Shown here piece after piece: positions 16,674 to 26,703 of a DNA stretch of 64,000 nucleotides. How positions within the stretch are numbered: position 1 is the stretch's first letter; each line of letters opens with the position of its first letter. The stretch is from Deltaproteobacteria bacterium IMCC39146 (GTDB lineage: Bacteria > Desulfobacterota > Desulfuromonadia > Desulfuromonadales > BM103), in assembly GCA_030005635.1 (NCBI GenBank), contig JARUHP010000020.1:1-64000 (forward strand), in the 5' to 3' direction. The position numbers and the translations under genes were made by a program. Below the pieces are notes generated by a model that saw nothing but the letters and a program-made list of their open reading frames with translations, was not told the origin of the DNA and ran no database searches.

Positions 16674-17186
16674 ATGTCTACTTATACGTCCAAAATAGCT
16701 TTGACAGAGAACGAAGGCAAAGAGATGCGTCAAGAGATTCAGCTCGCCTGTTTCAGGGTGGGAGAGGAGCTCTATGCCCTGGATATCATGAGGATCAAGG
16801 AGATCATCCGGCCGCAGAAGTTGACGCCTGTTCCAAAAGCACCTTCCTTTATCGAAGGCGTTATCAATCTGCGTGGTTCAGTGATTCCTGTCGCCGATAT
16901 GCGTAAGCGTTTCGACCAACCCATTGATGCGGATACCCGTAAGAATCGTATCGTCATCTGCTCTCTCTCCGGCAGAAATATTGGTTTGCTGGTTGATGAA
17001 GTGAAAGAGGTGAAACGCTTTACCCGTAAGGAAATTGCACCTTCTCCACAGTTTATCCAGGGAGCACAGGCCGACTATTTTCTCGGGGTTGCCCGTTGTG
17101 ATGATGACCTGATCTTGTTGGTTGATCTGGAAAAAGTCCTTTCTTCGGAAGAAAAAATAGAACTGCACAAGTTAACTCACGCTTAA
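16674..17186 (+). CDS. cheW: CheW chemotaxis scaffold protein
   Basis: 170 residues with a short N-terminal tail and a full CheW domain: FRVGEELYALDIMRIKEI, VPKAPSFIEGVINLRGSVIPV, RIVICSLSGRNIGLLVDEV, LLVDLEKVLSS. Links receptors to CheA. ATG 16674 chosen; no strong SD is visible, so translation may depend on coupling to the receiver gene that ends at 16669. The next gene starts 68 bp later. Confidence 0.9.
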   Translation: MSTYTSKIALTENEGKEMRQEIQLACFRVGEELYALDIMRIKEIIRPQKLTPVPKAPSFIEGVINLRGSVIPVADMRKRFDQPIDADTRKNRIVICSLSGRNIGLLVDEVKEVKRFTRKEIAPSPQFIQGAQADYFLGVARCDDDLILLVDLEKVLSSEEKIELHKLTHA

Positions 17187-17254
17187 GATTTGACAGGTCG
17201 CGTCTCAAGTAGAGCAGCTTCCGACATGCCCCGTCTCCCCATAGAGGTTTTTTG

Positions 17255-18175
17255 ATGATTGTTAAATGCCCCGCATGTGCCGCCCGGTTTCGTCTTGATC
17301 GAGAAAAACTGGCCGGGAAACGGGTTACCATGCGTTGTGCTCGTTGTCGCAGCCCCTTCAAGGTGGAGTTGCCCCACACTCAACGATCTAAAGCAGCAAA
17401 GCAGATCAGGGTCATGATCGCTCATAGCGACCGTGAAATTTGTGGCACAATTCGCAGTCTGGTTGAGGCTGCCGGTTATGAGGCTGCACTTGGGCATAAT
17501 GGCGCCGAAGTCCTTGCTGCCATGGACACCATGCGCCCTCAGGTCGCAATTGTCGATGTTGCTCTCGAAGGGTTGTATGCCTTCGAAGTCGTCGAAAAGG
17601 TCCGCCGTCGTCCAGGGTTGCAGAATGTTAAAATTATCCTGCTCTCTTCCGTCTACAACAAAGCTGCTTACAAGCGTGCACCAAGTTCTCTCTACGACGC
17701 AGACGATTACATTGAAAAGCATCATATTCCTGATGACCTGATCTTGAAGATCAATCGTCTTCTGATCGGTGCGGCGCCTACGTCGGAAACTGCCAATAAG
17801 GGTGAAGTGGAGAAATCCGGTGAGCAGCTTTCTGCTGCAGAAGGCGTCTCCCAGTCTCTTGATTTTATCAACTCGGTGAATGAAAAGATTCAATCGGCTG
17901 AAGATCATGAAGTCTCTTCAAGTGATGTTCCTGAACGAGACCGAGCCGAGCGACTGGCGCGTATTATTGTCTCCGATATATCTCTTTATTATATGGATCG
18001 TATCGATGAGGGGATTCTCGGTGGCAACTGGTCGGATTTGCTGGCTGCAGAGATTAAGGAGGCCAGGCGTTTATTCAGTGAGCGCTTCCCCAGCCCAGAA
18101 ATACAAAAAAGCAAGATTCTGGAAGCCGCGTTCCTTGATCTCCTGGAGAAACGACGCAAGGAGTTGGGGGCGTAA
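17255..18175 (+). CDS. Zinc-ribbon plus receiver-domain protein
   Basis: 306 residues. The first 40 residues form an MJ0042-type zinc ribbon (CPACAARFRL ... CARCRSPFKVELP, two CxxC pairs). A receiver-like domain follows (about 50-170) with Asp101 in AIVDVALEG, but the acidic pocket reads AHSDR instead of a double Asp/Glu, and the usual Lys is replaced by YIEKHHIP, so phosphorylation is doubtful or atypical. The C-terminal 90 residues are helical. ATG 17255 with AGAGG eight bases upstream. Within the chemosensory cluster, so probably an output protein of it. Confidence 0.82.
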   Translation: MIVKCPACAARFRLDREKLAGKRVTMRCARCRSPFKVELPHTQRSKAAKQIRVMIAHSDREICGTIRSLVEAAGYEAALGHNGAEVLAAMDTMRPQVAIVDVALEGLYAFEVVEKVRRRPGLQNVKIILLSSVYNKAAYKRAPSSLYDADDYIEKHHIPDDLILKINRLLIGAAPTSETANKGEVEKSGEQLSAAEGVSQSLDFINSVNEKIQSAEDHEVSSSDVPERDRAERLARIIVSDISLYYMDRIDEGILGGNWSDLLAAEIKEARRLFSERFPSPEIQKSKILEAAFLDLLEKRRKELGA

Positions 18176-18182
18176 AGGCGGG

Positions 18183-18231
18183 GGTTAGAGGTTAGAGGTT
18201 AGACCCTGTTCCTTTAGCCCTGTTCCCTGAA
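18183..18231. repeat. 7-bp tandem repeats (GGTTAGA and CCCTGTT types)
   Basis: Three GGTTAGA units (18183-18203) are followed without a gap by CCCTGTT, CCTTTAG, CCCTGTT, CCCTGAA (18204-18231), also in 7-bp phase. Located between the zinc-ribbon gene and the HEAT gene. Confidence 0.8.
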
Positions 18232-18253
18232 CCCAACACAGACAGGACGAACC

Positions 18254-20263
18254 GTGGCATTAAATGATGAAATTTCCGAGGCGTTAAACTCCCCTGACGA
18301 AGAAGTCCGTTTGCAGGGTTTGCGTGACCTTGCGTCTTGTGATGCCAATGAGGGCCTCGACCTGATTTTCATGGCCTTTGGTGATGAAAGCTGGCGTGTC
18401 CGCAAGGAAGCCATTGAACTCTATCTGAGGTTGCCGATCAGTCGTGAGCTGATCGGTGAAATCATTGAGCTGTTACATGCCGATGAGAATGCCGGGCTGA
18501 GAAACGCAGCCGTAGAGATACTAACAAGAATGGGCAGGGATTCTGTGCCGATGCTATTGGGACAGGCCCGTTGTCCAGATCATGACGTGCGTAAGTTTAT
18601 TATCGACATCCTCGGCGATATTAACGATCCTGAAGCTGTGCCGGTTCTGATTACAGGGTTGGATGATGAAGACAGCAATGTTCGCGCTGCAGCTGCTGAG
18701 AACCTCGGCAAGTTGAAGAGTGCTGAGGCCGTCCCGAAGCTGCTCAAGGCGATGCATCATCAGGATTTGCTCCTGCAATTTACCATTCTGGATGCACTGA
18801 GCCGAATCGCTTCTCCTGTTTCGTTAAATGACCTGCTCCCTTACAAGGACGAGAAGCTGCTGCGTAAGGCGCTGATTGATTGCTTTGGCAGGGCTGGCGA
18901 TGACTCTGCCGTCGCTGAGCTGGTCGTTTCACTCACGGATCCTATGCGGAATGTGCGCGAGGCTGCGATCCTGGCCCTGGTGGCAATCCACAGTCGTTAT
19001 CCTGATGCCGTGATCCAGCAATTGTCTCAATGTGAAAAAGGTCCCGCCGCGGTTGCCGTGTCAGGGTATCTCGATGATGAATACAATGAGCCTCTCAAGC
19101 GCGCCACGCTGCGGGTTCTGGGCTGGCTTGGTGCCGCGGATTCCGTTGTCCCCCTGCTGAAGATGCTCGATTACGAATCACTTCAACAGGAAGCACTGGC
19201 CGCTCTGGTAGATATTGGCTGCGGTAATTGTCAGGCACTCCTGACCACATGGGTCAAGGTTGAGGGTAATCAACAGGCCTATCTAGCCTATGTCATGGGT
19301 GAGGCCGGCTGCTCCGAGGGCTTATCTGTGCTCCAGGACGGGCTCCTTTCTGATGATAACCAGATTGTCCGGATGTCTGCCTATGCTCTCGGTAAAATCG
19401 GCGCCGTGCAGATGTTGCCGAACCTGGTTGATTGCCTGCGCAGCGAATCTTCTGAAGTCCAGGAGGCTGCCAATGAGGCGCTGATCACTCTGGGCAAAAG
19501 TTTCCCGGAGGAAAGCTTTAATGCACTCGAGCCGCTCCTTACAGACAACGACCCTACGCAACGCATGTTTGCTGTGATGGTTTTGCGGGAGTTGCATAGT
19601 CCTGCGGTTCTCGACACCCTCGGACTGGCGCTCAAGGATTCAGCCGTCGAAGTTCGCCGGGCTGCTGTGAAAGTTTTTGAACGGTTTGATGTCAGTGACC
19701 ATATCGGAGCTCTGCTCCTTTGTCTGACTGATGAAGACGCTGAAGTGCGCCGTACAATTATTGAAATCCTTGGCAACTGCGCCAACGAGGACGCCCTGGA
19801 TGGTCTACAGCTCGCCCTGCAGGACGAGGATGTCTGGGTCCGTGCGTCAGCAGTACGTGGCCTTGGAAGAGTCGCCGGACCACGAAGTTGTTCCCTGGTT
19901 GAATCGGCCCTGAAAGACCCTGTTGGCCTAGTCAGTATTGCGGCCCTGGAAACCCTTGCAACCCTTGCCGGTGCCGGTGCTGTTAATCATATGGTTACAG
20001 CGTTGGACCACAGCGATGAAGAGGTCGTTACGGCTGCAATGAATCTGTTAACGCATTACGGCTCCGAGGAATGGATTAATGATCATGCCGAAAGGTTAAT
20101 CAATCATCCTTTCTGGGTCGTCCGGGCGCAGATTGCCAGAAGCTCGGTTGAAGTTCTTGGCCAGAAAGCCCGACCTCTCCTGGAAGCACGTCTTGCCCTT
20201 GAAACTGAAGAAGTGGTTCGTCAGCAGCTCTCCGACTTGCTTACCGATCTCCCTGTGAATTGA
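18254..20263 (+). CDS. HEAT-repeat protein (PBS-lyase-type repeats)
   Basis: 669 residues built almost wholly of HEAT repeats of about 31 residues (for example DEDSNVRAAAAENLGKL, DEDAEVRRTIIEILGN, DEDVWVRASAVRGLGR), more than a dozen copies, giving a long superhelical scaffold. No catalytic motif, signal peptide or membrane segment. GTG start 18254 with AGGA upstream. Placed between receiver genes and cheR/cheB, it is probably a protein-interaction platform of the chemosensory array; HEAT proteins also occur in other delta-proteobacterial che clusters, as I recall. Confidence 0.88.
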   Translation: MALNDEISEALNSPDEEVRLQGLRDLASCDANEGLDLIFMAFGDESWRVRKEAIELYLRLPISRELIGEIIELLHADENAGLRNAAVEILTRMGRDSVPMLLGQARCPDHDVRKFIIDILGDINDPEAVPVLITGLDDEDSNVRAAAAENLGKLKSAEAVPKLLKAMHHQDLLLQFTILDALSRIASPVSLNDLLPYKDEKLLRKALIDCFGRAGDDSAVAELVVSLTDPMRNVREAAILALVAIHSRYPDAVIQQLSQCEKGPAAVAVSGYLDDEYNEPLKRATLRVLGWLGAADSVVPLLKMLDYESLQQEALAALVDIGCGNCQALLTTWVKVEGNQQAYLAYVMGEAGCSEGLSVLQDGLLSDDNQIVRMSAYALGKIGAVQMLPNLVDCLRSESSEVQEAANEALITLGKSFPEESFNALEPLLTDNDPTQRMFAVMVLRELHSPAVLDTLGLALKDSAVEVRRAAVKVFERFDVSDHIGALLLCLTDEDAEVRRTIIEILGNCANEDALDGLQLALQDEDVWVRASAVRGLGRVAGPRSCSLVESALKDPVGLVSIAALETLATLAGAGAVNHMVTALDHSDEEVVTAAMNLLTHYGSEEWINDHAERLINHPFWVVRAQIARSSVEVLGQKARPLLEARLALETEEVVRQQLSDLLTDLPVN

Positions 20264-20270
20264 TTGCCTG

Positions 20271-21152
20271 ATGCTTTTTTTGTCCCCTGACATAAAGATG
20301 TCTGCCGATGAATTCCGTCTCTTACGGGATTTTGTTTACCAGCATTGCGGGCTCAATTTTACAGAAGATTCCAAGTATCTTCTGGAAAAACGTCTTGGCA
20401 AGCGTTTGCAGACGCACAATCTGAAGACCTTTAAGGACTATTATTATTTCCTGCGCTACAATCCGAATAAGGACCAGGAGTTAACCGAGGTTATCGATCA
20501 GCTAACCACCAACGAGACCTATTTCTTTCGTGAAGATTTTCAACTTAAGACCTTTGTTGAAGATATTCTTCCCGAGCTTCGTAAGCGCAAGGAGATTGAG
20601 GGCAAGAAGACTTTGCGCATCTGGAGTGCCGGTTGTTCTTCAGGTGAAGAACCCTACACGATTGCCATGCTTCTTCTCAGCCAACCCTGGTTACAGTCTT
20701 GGCATGTAGAGGTGATCGGTACAGACATCAGTCAACGTGTTCTGCATATGGCCCGCGAGGGTGTTTATGGAGAGGCTGCGTTCCGCAGCACGGACCCCCA
20801 ACAGAAGGCCCGGTTCTTTGCTGAGCATGAAGGTAAGTGGCGTGTTAACGACGAGGTCCGGAGTCTGGTGTCAATCAGTCATTTAAATCTCTTTGATTCG
20901 TCACGGATTGGCCTTCTGGGCAAAATGGATATCATCTTCTGCCGGAATGTTATCATCTACTTTGATCCAGCCGGCAAGAAGAGTGTTATCGAAAACTTTT
21001 TTCAACGCCTGGTTCCTGATGGCTTCCTGCTGTTGGGCCATTCAGAATCTCTACTCAACCTCAGCACCTCTTTTCAGTTGCGGCATTTCCAGCATGACAT
21101 GGTTTATCAGAAGCCTCTGACAACCAGTCAAGGTGGCGGGAGATTGTTATGA
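20271..21152 (+). CDS. cheR: CheR chemoreceptor methyltransferase
   Basis: 293 residues. SAM-dependent glutamate methyltransferase of chemoreceptors. N-terminal helical domain (DEFRLLRDFVYQHCGLNF), TTNETYFFRE, SAM motif IWSAGCSSGEEPYTIAM, GTDIS, FCRNVIIYF and LLLGHSESL are all typical. Start could be ATG 20271 or ATG 20298; no clear SD separates them. The stop overlaps the cheB start by 4 bp. No receptor gene lies in the window, so its substrates are encoded elsewhere. Confidence 0.93.
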   Translation: MLFLSPDIKMSADEFRLLRDFVYQHCGLNFTEDSKYLLEKRLGKRLQTHNLKTFKDYYYFLRYNPNKDQELTEVIDQLTTNETYFFREDFQLKTFVEDILPELRKRKEIEGKKTLRIWSAGCSSGEEPYTIAMLLLSQPWLQSWHVEVIGTDISQRVLHMAREGVYGEAAFRSTDPQQKARFFAEHEGKWRVNDEVRSLVSISHLNLFDSSRIGLLGKMDIIFCRNVIIYFDPAGKKSVIENFFQRLVPDGFLLLGHSESLLNLSTSFQLRHFQHDMVYQKPLTTSQGGGRLL

Positions 21153-22234
21153 CCGCCGCTAAAGTCAGAGTGCTGGTTGTCGACGACTCGGCATTTAATC
21201 GTCGCAGTATTGTGAAAATGCTCGAGTCGCTACCCAATGTTGAAGTCATCGGCTACGCCTGTGATGGTGAGGATGGCCTGCGCAAGGTTATTGATCTGCG
21301 TCCGGACTTGATTACCCTTGACCTTGAAATGCCTCGCATGGATGGCTTTACCCTGCTGCGCATTGTCATGCAGAAACAGCCCACGCCGATCATCGTAGTC
21401 TCCTCACGTTCTGATGATGGTGATGTTTTTAAAGCCCTTGAACTTGGCGCCGTTGAATTTGTTCCCAAGCCTTCCTCCAAAGTGTCGCCGATCCTCATGG
21501 ATATTCGTGAGGAACTCCTGCAAAAAGTTCGCGAAGTGACCTCTGCCAATCTCAACAATGTCATGGCTCACGGTAATGCAGTCAGTCAACTAAAGAAAGT
21601 ACCCACTTCCACCCGTCAACCACGCAGAGACATTGTCTCTGATGACGCGTCAGAGGCGTACCGAATGGTTGTTATCGGTTCATCAACCGGTGGCCCTCCG
21701 GCCCTGCAGAATATCTTCTCGGCGATCACAGATGAAATCCCGGTGGCCTTTGCCGTCTCTCAACATATGCCTCCCGGTTTTACGCGTGCTTTTGCTGAAC
21801 GACTTAACCGCTTCTGTGCCTTGACTATAAAGGAAGCTGAGACTGGTGATGTTGTCCGGCCCGGGCAGGTTCTGATTGCCCCTGGGGGCAAGAATCTAGA
21901 GCTCTTCCCAAAAGGCTCCAAGGTCATCGCCAAAGTTTCTGATCCTAAGGGTCATCAGCGCTATCTGCCCTCGGTCGATGTTCTTTTTTCGAGCGCCGCA
22001 TCTATTTACGGCAAGCGTTTGCTCGGTGTGGTTCTGACCGGTATGGGCAACGATGGCAGCATGGGCGTTCATACCATTAATAATCATGGCGGCCGTGTGA
22101 TTGCAGAGGCCGAAGAAAGTTGCGTTGTTTTCGGTATGCCCAAGGAGGCAATCGCAACCGGATTGGTTGATCGAATTGTTCCCCTGTCTCAGGTGTGCAA
22201 GGAAATCCTTAAAGAGTGTGGTTGCGACAGATGA
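21149..22234 (+). CDS. cheB: CheB protein-glutamate methylesterase
   Basis: 361 residues. Receiver domain with D12/D13 and phospho-acceptor D58 (TLDLEMPRMDG), then the methylesterase domain with catalytic Ser in GSSTGGP, His in SQHMPPGFT and Asp in GMGNDGSMG. Removes methyl groups (and deamidates) from receptors, opposing CheR; activated by CheA. Overlaps cheR by 4 bp (ATGA), so translation is coupled. Confidence 0.95.
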   Translation: MTAAKVRVLVVDDSAFNRRSIVKMLESLPNVEVIGYACDGEDGLRKVIDLRPDLITLDLEMPRMDGFTLLRIVMQKQPTPIIVVSSRSDDGDVFKALELGAVEFVPKPSSKVSPILMDIREELLQKVREVTSANLNNVMAHGNAVSQLKKVPTSTRQPRRDIVSDDASEAYRMVVIGSSTGGPPALQNIFSAITDEIPVAFAVSQHMPPGFTRAFAERLNRFCALTIKEAETGDVVRPGQVLIAPGGKNLELFPKGSKVIAKVSDPKGHQRYLPSVDVLFSSAASIYGKRLLGVVLTGMGNDGSMGVHTINNHGGRVIAEAEESCVVFGMPKEAIATGLVDRIVPLSQVCKEILKECGCDR

Positions 22235-22263
22235 TCTGAAATACAGTGTTTATGCGCTGTGAT

Positions 22264-22329
22264 AGCGTTATTAACGCTGGATATTTTTACGCAGGATTGT
22301 TATTATTCCCTGATTTTGTTTGGGAATAA
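22264..22329 (+). other. Two short dyads upstream of the GAF-protein gene
   Basis: AGCGTTATTAACGCT (22264-22278) is a compact palindrome; TTATTCCC (22303-22310) pairs with GGGAATAA (22322-22329) just before the GAGGAG ribosome-binding site. They could be a regulator site and an RNA hairpin; neither is assigned. Confidence 0.35.
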
Positions 22330-22347
22330 CAGACGAGGAGCTTGTGC

Positions 22348-23178
22348 ATGAGTCATCATGACGAAGAAAATAGCGCAGCAGGGCGTGCAGATGAATTCCT
22401 GCAGGTTTTTAAGAAAGGCGCCGAGTTCACTCAGGATCTCCTGAAGGAGAACGAACGTCTTCGCTTTCGCGTTGTCAAACTAGAGGAAACCCTCAAGGAA
22501 AAGGGTCATGATGTTGTCACTGATGGACCGGAAGCTCTTGAACTGAAAAAGAAAATTTTAGAGCTTGAGCAGGAAAAGGAAGAGATCCTGGGCCAGATTA
22601 AAGTGGTTGAGGAAGAGAACCAGAATTTCGCAAATCGATATGTTGAGATTGAAGAAGAGAACAACATGCTTGCCAATCTCTACATTGCTTCCTACCAGTT
22701 GCATTCAACCCTCGATTTCAAAGAAGTTCTTAAAATTATTCAAGAAATTGTCATTAACCTGATCGGTGCCGAAGAATTTGGTGTGCTTCTGCTTGATGAG
22801 AAGACGAATCTTCTTGAGCCTGTGGCCAGCGAGGGGATTGAAATCTCGGCCCTGCCTTCCATAGCCGTAGGTTCTGGTATTATTGGTGAGTCTGTCGGTT
22901 CTGGCGAAAACTATTTTATTGAGTCGATGCAGGGTTATGAGCGCGATCTCCACAAGCCTATTGTTTGCATCCCGCTCAAGATCAAGGAACATGTCATTGG
23001 TGTGATTTCCATCTACAATCTGTTTGAACAGAAGGATGAGTTTACCAATGTTGATTATGAACTTTTCACCCTGTTGGCCGGTCATGCCGCCACGGCAGTT
23101 TTCTCGTCCCGGATGTATTCCGATTCAGAGAGAAAGTTGTCGACGATCCAGGGTTTTATTGATCTGTTAACCAAGTAG
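22348..23178 (+). CDS. Coiled-coil plus GAF domain protein
   Basis: 276 residues. About residues 15-110 are a long coiled coil (LKKKILELEQEKEEIL, EIEEENNMLANL), then a GAF domain (LHSTLDFKEVLKIIQEIV, EFGVLLLDE, GIIGESVGSG, CIPLKIKEHVIGVISIYN). It probably senses a small ligand or serves as a protein docking surface. ATG 22348 with GAGGAG seven bases upstream. It is followed 12 bp later by a receiver gene, and likely forms a pair with it. Confidence 0.82.
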   Translation: MSHHDEENSAAGRADEFLQVFKKGAEFTQDLLKENERLRFRVVKLEETLKEKGHDVVTDGPEALELKKKILELEQEKEEILGQIKVVEEENQNFANRYVEIEEENNMLANLYIASYQLHSTLDFKEVLKIIQEIVINLIGAEEFGVLLLDEKTNLLEPVASEGIEISALPSIAVGSGIIGESVGSGENYFIESMQGYERDLHKPIVCIPLKIKEHVIGVISIYNLFEQKDEFTNVDYELFTLLAGHAATAVFSSRMYSDSERKLSTIQGFIDLLTK

Positions 23179-23190
23179 ATGGGGGATTTC

Positions 23191-23565
23191 ATGACTGGCT
23201 ATAAAGTTCTTGTTGTTGAAGACTCGCCCACCATGCGGCAGTTGATTGTGTTCGCGCTAAAACGCATTCGTGGTTTTCAGATCGTTGAAGCAAATGATGG
23301 TGTGGATGGCCTTAAAAAACTGAGCGCGGAAAAATTTGATCTGATCCTGACAGATATCAACATGCCTATTATGGATGGCTTGAAACTTGTTAGTATGGTT
23401 CGTAACGATCCCAATTACAAAGAGACCCCTATTATCGTCATCACCACGGAAGGGGCGATAGAAGATCGTGAAAGAGCTTTAGCCCTGGGTGCTAATGAAT
23501 ATATTACCAAGCCGATCCAGACTATGAAGATTCTGGAAACGGTAAAAAAATTAATGAGTGTTTGA
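23191..23565 (+). CDS. CheY-like response regulator
   Basis: 124 residues: VEDSPTMR acidic pocket, phospho-acceptor D55 in LTDINMP, switch Thr in ITTEGA, Lys in TKPI. Very close in style to the CheY at 12184 (TDINMP, ALGAN). ATG 23191 has GGGGGA five bases upstream; an ATG at 23179, directly after the preceding stop, is possible. It is the last gene of the chemosensory cluster. Confidence 0.88.
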   Translation: MTGYKVLVVEDSPTMRQLIVFALKRIRGFQIVEANDGVDGLKKLSAEKFDLILTDINMPIMDGLKLVSMVRNDPNYKETPIIVITTEGAIEDRERALALGANEYITKPIQTMKILETVKKLMSV

Positions 23566-23597
23566 TCCTCATCTAACCTGGAAAATCGGAGGCTGGT

Positions 23598-23816
23598 TTG
23601 TCAAAAGAAGAAGCAATTGAAGTTGAAGGTAGTGTTATTGAGCCCTTGCCAAATGCAATGTTCAAGGTCGAGCTTGATAACGGGCATGTTGTTCTGGCAC
23701 ATATTTCCGGAAAAATGCGTAAATACTACATCCGTATTCTGCCCGGTGATCGTGTAACAGTAGAACTTTCGCCCTATGACCTCAGCCGTGGTCGTATCAC
23801 CTATCGCGCCAAGTAA
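23598..23816 (+). CDS. infA: Translation initiation factor IF-1
   Basis: 72 residues, the standard length. A single S1-type OB fold ([43 protein letters not shown]). Binds the ribosomal A site during initiation. TTG start at 23598 is well supported by CGGAGG five bases upstream. It is 32 bp downstream of the last receiver gene and may be in the same transcript or have its own promoter. Confidence 0.95.
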   Translation: MSKEEAIEVEGSVIEPLPNAMFKVELDNGHVVLAHISGKMRKYYIRILPGDRVTVELSPYDLSRGRITYRAK

Positions 23817-23936
23817 TCCCTCTGAATAACGGCCAACGCCGTTGCTCCAGATGATGGCCGATCCTTTGCCCATGATAACCGCCGGCTTATGCCGGTTTTC
23901 ATGTTTAAGGTCGTGAATACGGGCAACATGTCCGCT

Positions 23937-24104
23937 CTAGCAGCCTGTCGGACTATCAGGGCTGAAGCGAAAATTTGGCCGTTTGAGAACAGATTTTTGC
24001 TCATTTGAGAGTAATAGCCATAGCTATTGGTCGAAAAGGAGCTGAAATATGGGCCAAAGAGACAAATTTGCAGCCAGGTCATTGATTGTCCGACAGGCTG
24101 CTAG
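23937..24104. repeat. Family B MITE-like element, complete copy
   Basis: 168 bp, ends CTAGCAGCCTGTCGGAC and GTCCGACAGGCTGCTAG, a perfect 17-bp inverted repeat. The interior is the reverse complement of the copy at 1338-1504 with about 15 percent differences by eye. Ends 32 bp before leuS, so it lies in the leuS leader. Confidence 0.9.
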
Positions 24105-24136
24105 ACACTCGTCCAAATCTCCCCTATGGAGGCAGT

Positions 24137-26698
24137 ATGCAGGAACGTTACAACCCCTTGGATATAGAGATCGCCTGGCAGAAACATTGGGCAGAGACCA
24201 AGCCCTGGGCCGTGTCCGTGGATGGCACTAAACCGAAGTATTATCTGCTGGAGATGTTCCCTTATCCCTCCGGCCGTATTCATATGGGACACGTGCGCAA
24301 TTACTCGATCGGTGATGTTGTTGCCCGTTTCAAACGTTTGCAGGGCTATAACGTATTGCACCCGATGGGTTGGGATGCTTTTGGTATGCCTGCTGAGAAC
24401 GCGGCTATCCAGCATGGAACACATCCTGCGAAATGGACCAGGGAGAATATTGCCAACATGCGCGTCCAGCTCAAGCGCATGGGCCTTTCCTATGATTGGG
24501 ATCGGGAGTTGGCGACCTGCGAGCCGGATTATTATCGCTGGGAGCAGCTGATCTTCCTGAAGATGCTCGAGAAGGGGCTGGCCTACAAGAAAAGTGCCGC
24601 TGTCAATTGGTGCCCAGAATGCGAGACGGTACTCGCCAATGAGCAGGTTGAGGATGAATGTTGCTGGCGCTGCGAGAATAAGGTTGAAGAGAAAGAGCTG
24701 GATCAGTGGTTTTTCCGCATCACCAACTACGCTGAAGAGCTTCTTGAATGTACCGAGAGTATGCCTGGCTGGCCCGATTCCGTCCTGACGATGCAGCGCA
24801 ACTGGATCGGTAAGAGCACCGGTTGTGAGATCGATTTTACCGTTGATGGGCAAGACCATGCCGTACGTGTTTTTACGACACGTCCGGATACCCTGTTTGG
24901 TGCAACTTTTATGAGCCTTGCCCCGGAGCATCCTCTCGCTCAAGAGTTGACTGTTGCAGACAGGCGTAAGGATGTCGAAGCTTTCATCAAGAAGGTGCAG
25001 GGTGTCGAGCAGACACAACGAACCAGCGATGATTATGAAAAAGAAGGTGTCTTCACCGGGTCTTACTGTATTAACCCTGTGAATGGTGCAAAGATGCCGA
25101 TATTCTTGGCAAATTTTGTTTTGATGGGGTATGGCACGGGGGCCGTTATGGCGGTGCCGACTCACGATCAGCGTGATTTCGATTTTGCCCGTAAATATGA
25201 CTTGCCGATGCAGGTTGTGATTCAGCCCGAAGGTGAAATACTCGAGCCTGCTTCGATGGCATCCGCCTGGGAAGGGCCTGGCACGATGGTCAACTCGGGT
25301 CAGTTTGACGGACTTGATAATCAAGCTGGTAAAGAGAAAGTTTCTGAATATCTTGAAGCACAAGAGCTGGGCCAGAAATCGGTTAATTACCGGATCCGCG
25401 ACTGGCTGGTTTCCAGGCAGCGCTATTGGGGCACGCCGATCCCGGTGATCTACTGTGACAGTTGTGGTGCTGTGCCGGTTCCTGAACAGGACCTGCCGGT
25501 AACCTTACCCACTGATATTGAGTTTTCCGGTGAGGGTGGTAGCCCCTTGGCAAAGCTTGAGTCTTTCGTCAACGCTCCCTGCCCGAAATGTGGGCAACCT
25601 GCAAAACGGGAAACGGATACTTTTGACACCTTTGTCGAAAGTTCATGGTATTTCCTGCGTTATGCCAGCCCTCATTGTGAAAGCTCGCCCGTCGACAAAG
25701 CTGCCGTTGATTACTGGCTTCCTGCAGATCAGTATATCGGTGGCGTTGAGCATGCGGTCATGCACCTTCTCTATGCACGTTTCTGGACCAAGGTCATGCG
25801 TGATCTCGGCATGGTTTCCATTGACGAGCCTTTCGAGAATCTGCTCACCCAGGGGATGGTCTGTAAGGAAACGACTTCCTGCCCAGAACATGGCTGGCTC
25901 TATCCCGAAGAGATAGAGAACGGTTCTTGCTCGCGTTGCAATGCGGAGGTTATTCCCGGTCGCAATGAAAAGATGAGCAAGTCGAAAAAGAATGTTATCG
26001 ACCCCGACGGTTTAATTGGCCGTTACGGGGCAGATACAGCACGACTCTTCACCCTGTTTGCTGCTCCTCCGGAGAAAGACCTTGAGTGGAACGAGCAAGG
26101 TGTGGAAGGTTGTTTCCGCTTCCTCAATCGTGTCTGGCGTCTGGTCAGTGAGAACCTGGCTATTATTGATGGCGCCGGCAAGTTGGATGCTGATAATCTA
26201 CAACCTGCGGCGAAAGATTTGCGACGTCAGGTTCATCGCACGATTAAAAAAGTAACCGAAGATGTTGACGGCAGTTTCCATTTCAATACTGCGATCGCTG
26301 CAGTCATGGAGCTGGTGAATGGCATTACGGCCTTTTCAGACAAACAGGCTTCACCAGAGGCACTGCGTGAGGCGATCGAAACAGTTGTTCGATTGTTGTC
26401 ACCCTTTGTGCCACATATTTGTGAAGAGCTGTGGAAGCACCTCGGCTATGAGGACTCCCTTGAGACCTTCGGTTGGCCGGTCTGGGATGAGAAGGCTCTG
26501 GTTGCTGAAGCGCTCCTGATTGTGGTTCAGGTAAACGGTAAAGTTCGTGGTAAGGTCACTGTTCCGGTTGACGCCGATAAAGAGGCTGTCGAGGCCGCTG
26601 CTTTGGCTGATCCTAATGTTGCTCGCTTCCTGGAGGGTAAAACCCTTCGCAAGGTTATCGTTGTTCCCGGCCGCCTTGTTAACGTCGTCGCAGGATAA
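24137..26698 (+). CDS. leuS: Leucyl-tRNA synthetase
   Basis: 853 residues, normal bacterial length. Class I motif HMGH ([12 protein letters not shown], about residue 43-54), editing-domain TTRPDTLFG, zinc-ribbon cysteines (CPEC, CWRC), and KMSKS ([10 protein letters not shown]). Charges tRNA-Leu in the cytoplasm. ATG 24137 is chosen because GGAGG is five bases upstream; the frame continues 17 codons further up, into the family B repeat. Confidence 0.97.
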   Translation: MQERYNPLDIEIAWQKHWAETKPWAVSVDGTKPKYYLLEMFPYPSGRIHMGHVRNYSIGDVVARFKRLQGYNVLHPMGWDAFGMPAENAAIQHGTHPAKWTRENIANMRVQLKRMGLSYDWDRELATCEPDYYRWEQLIFLKMLEKGLAYKKSAAVNWCPECETVLANEQVEDECCWRCENKVEEKELDQWFFRITNYAEELLECTESMPGWPDSVLTMQRNWIGKSTGCEIDFTVDGQDHAVRVFTTRPDTLFGATFMSLAPEHPLAQELTVADRRKDVEAFIKKVQGVEQTQRTSDDYEKEGVFTGSYCINPVNGAKMPIFLANFVLMGYGTGAVMAVPTHDQRDFDFARKYDLPMQVVIQPEGEILEPASMASAWEGPGTMVNSGQFDGLDNQAGKEKVSEYLEAQELGQKSVNYRIRDWLVSRQRYWGTPIPVIYCDSCGAVPVPEQDLPVTLPTDIEFSGEGGSPLAKLESFVNAPCPKCGQPAKRETDTFDTFVESSWYFLRYASPHCESSPVDKAAVDYWLPADQYIGGVEHAVMHLLYARFWTKVMRDLGMVSIDEPFENLLTQGMVCKETTSCPEHGWLYPEEIENGSCSRCNAEVIPGRNEKMSKSKKNVIDPDGLIGRYGADTARLFTLFAAPPEKDLEWNEQGVEGCFRFLNRVWRLVSENLAIIDGAGKLDADNLQPAAKDLRRQVHRTIKKVTEDVDGSFHFNTAIAAVMELVNGITAFSDKQASPEALREAIETVVRLLSPFVPHICEELWKHLGYEDSLETFGWPVWDEKALVAEALLIVVQVNGKVRGKVTVPVDADKEAVEAAALADPNVARFLEGKTLRKVIVVPGRLVNVVAG

Positions 26699-26703
26699 AG
26701 TTT

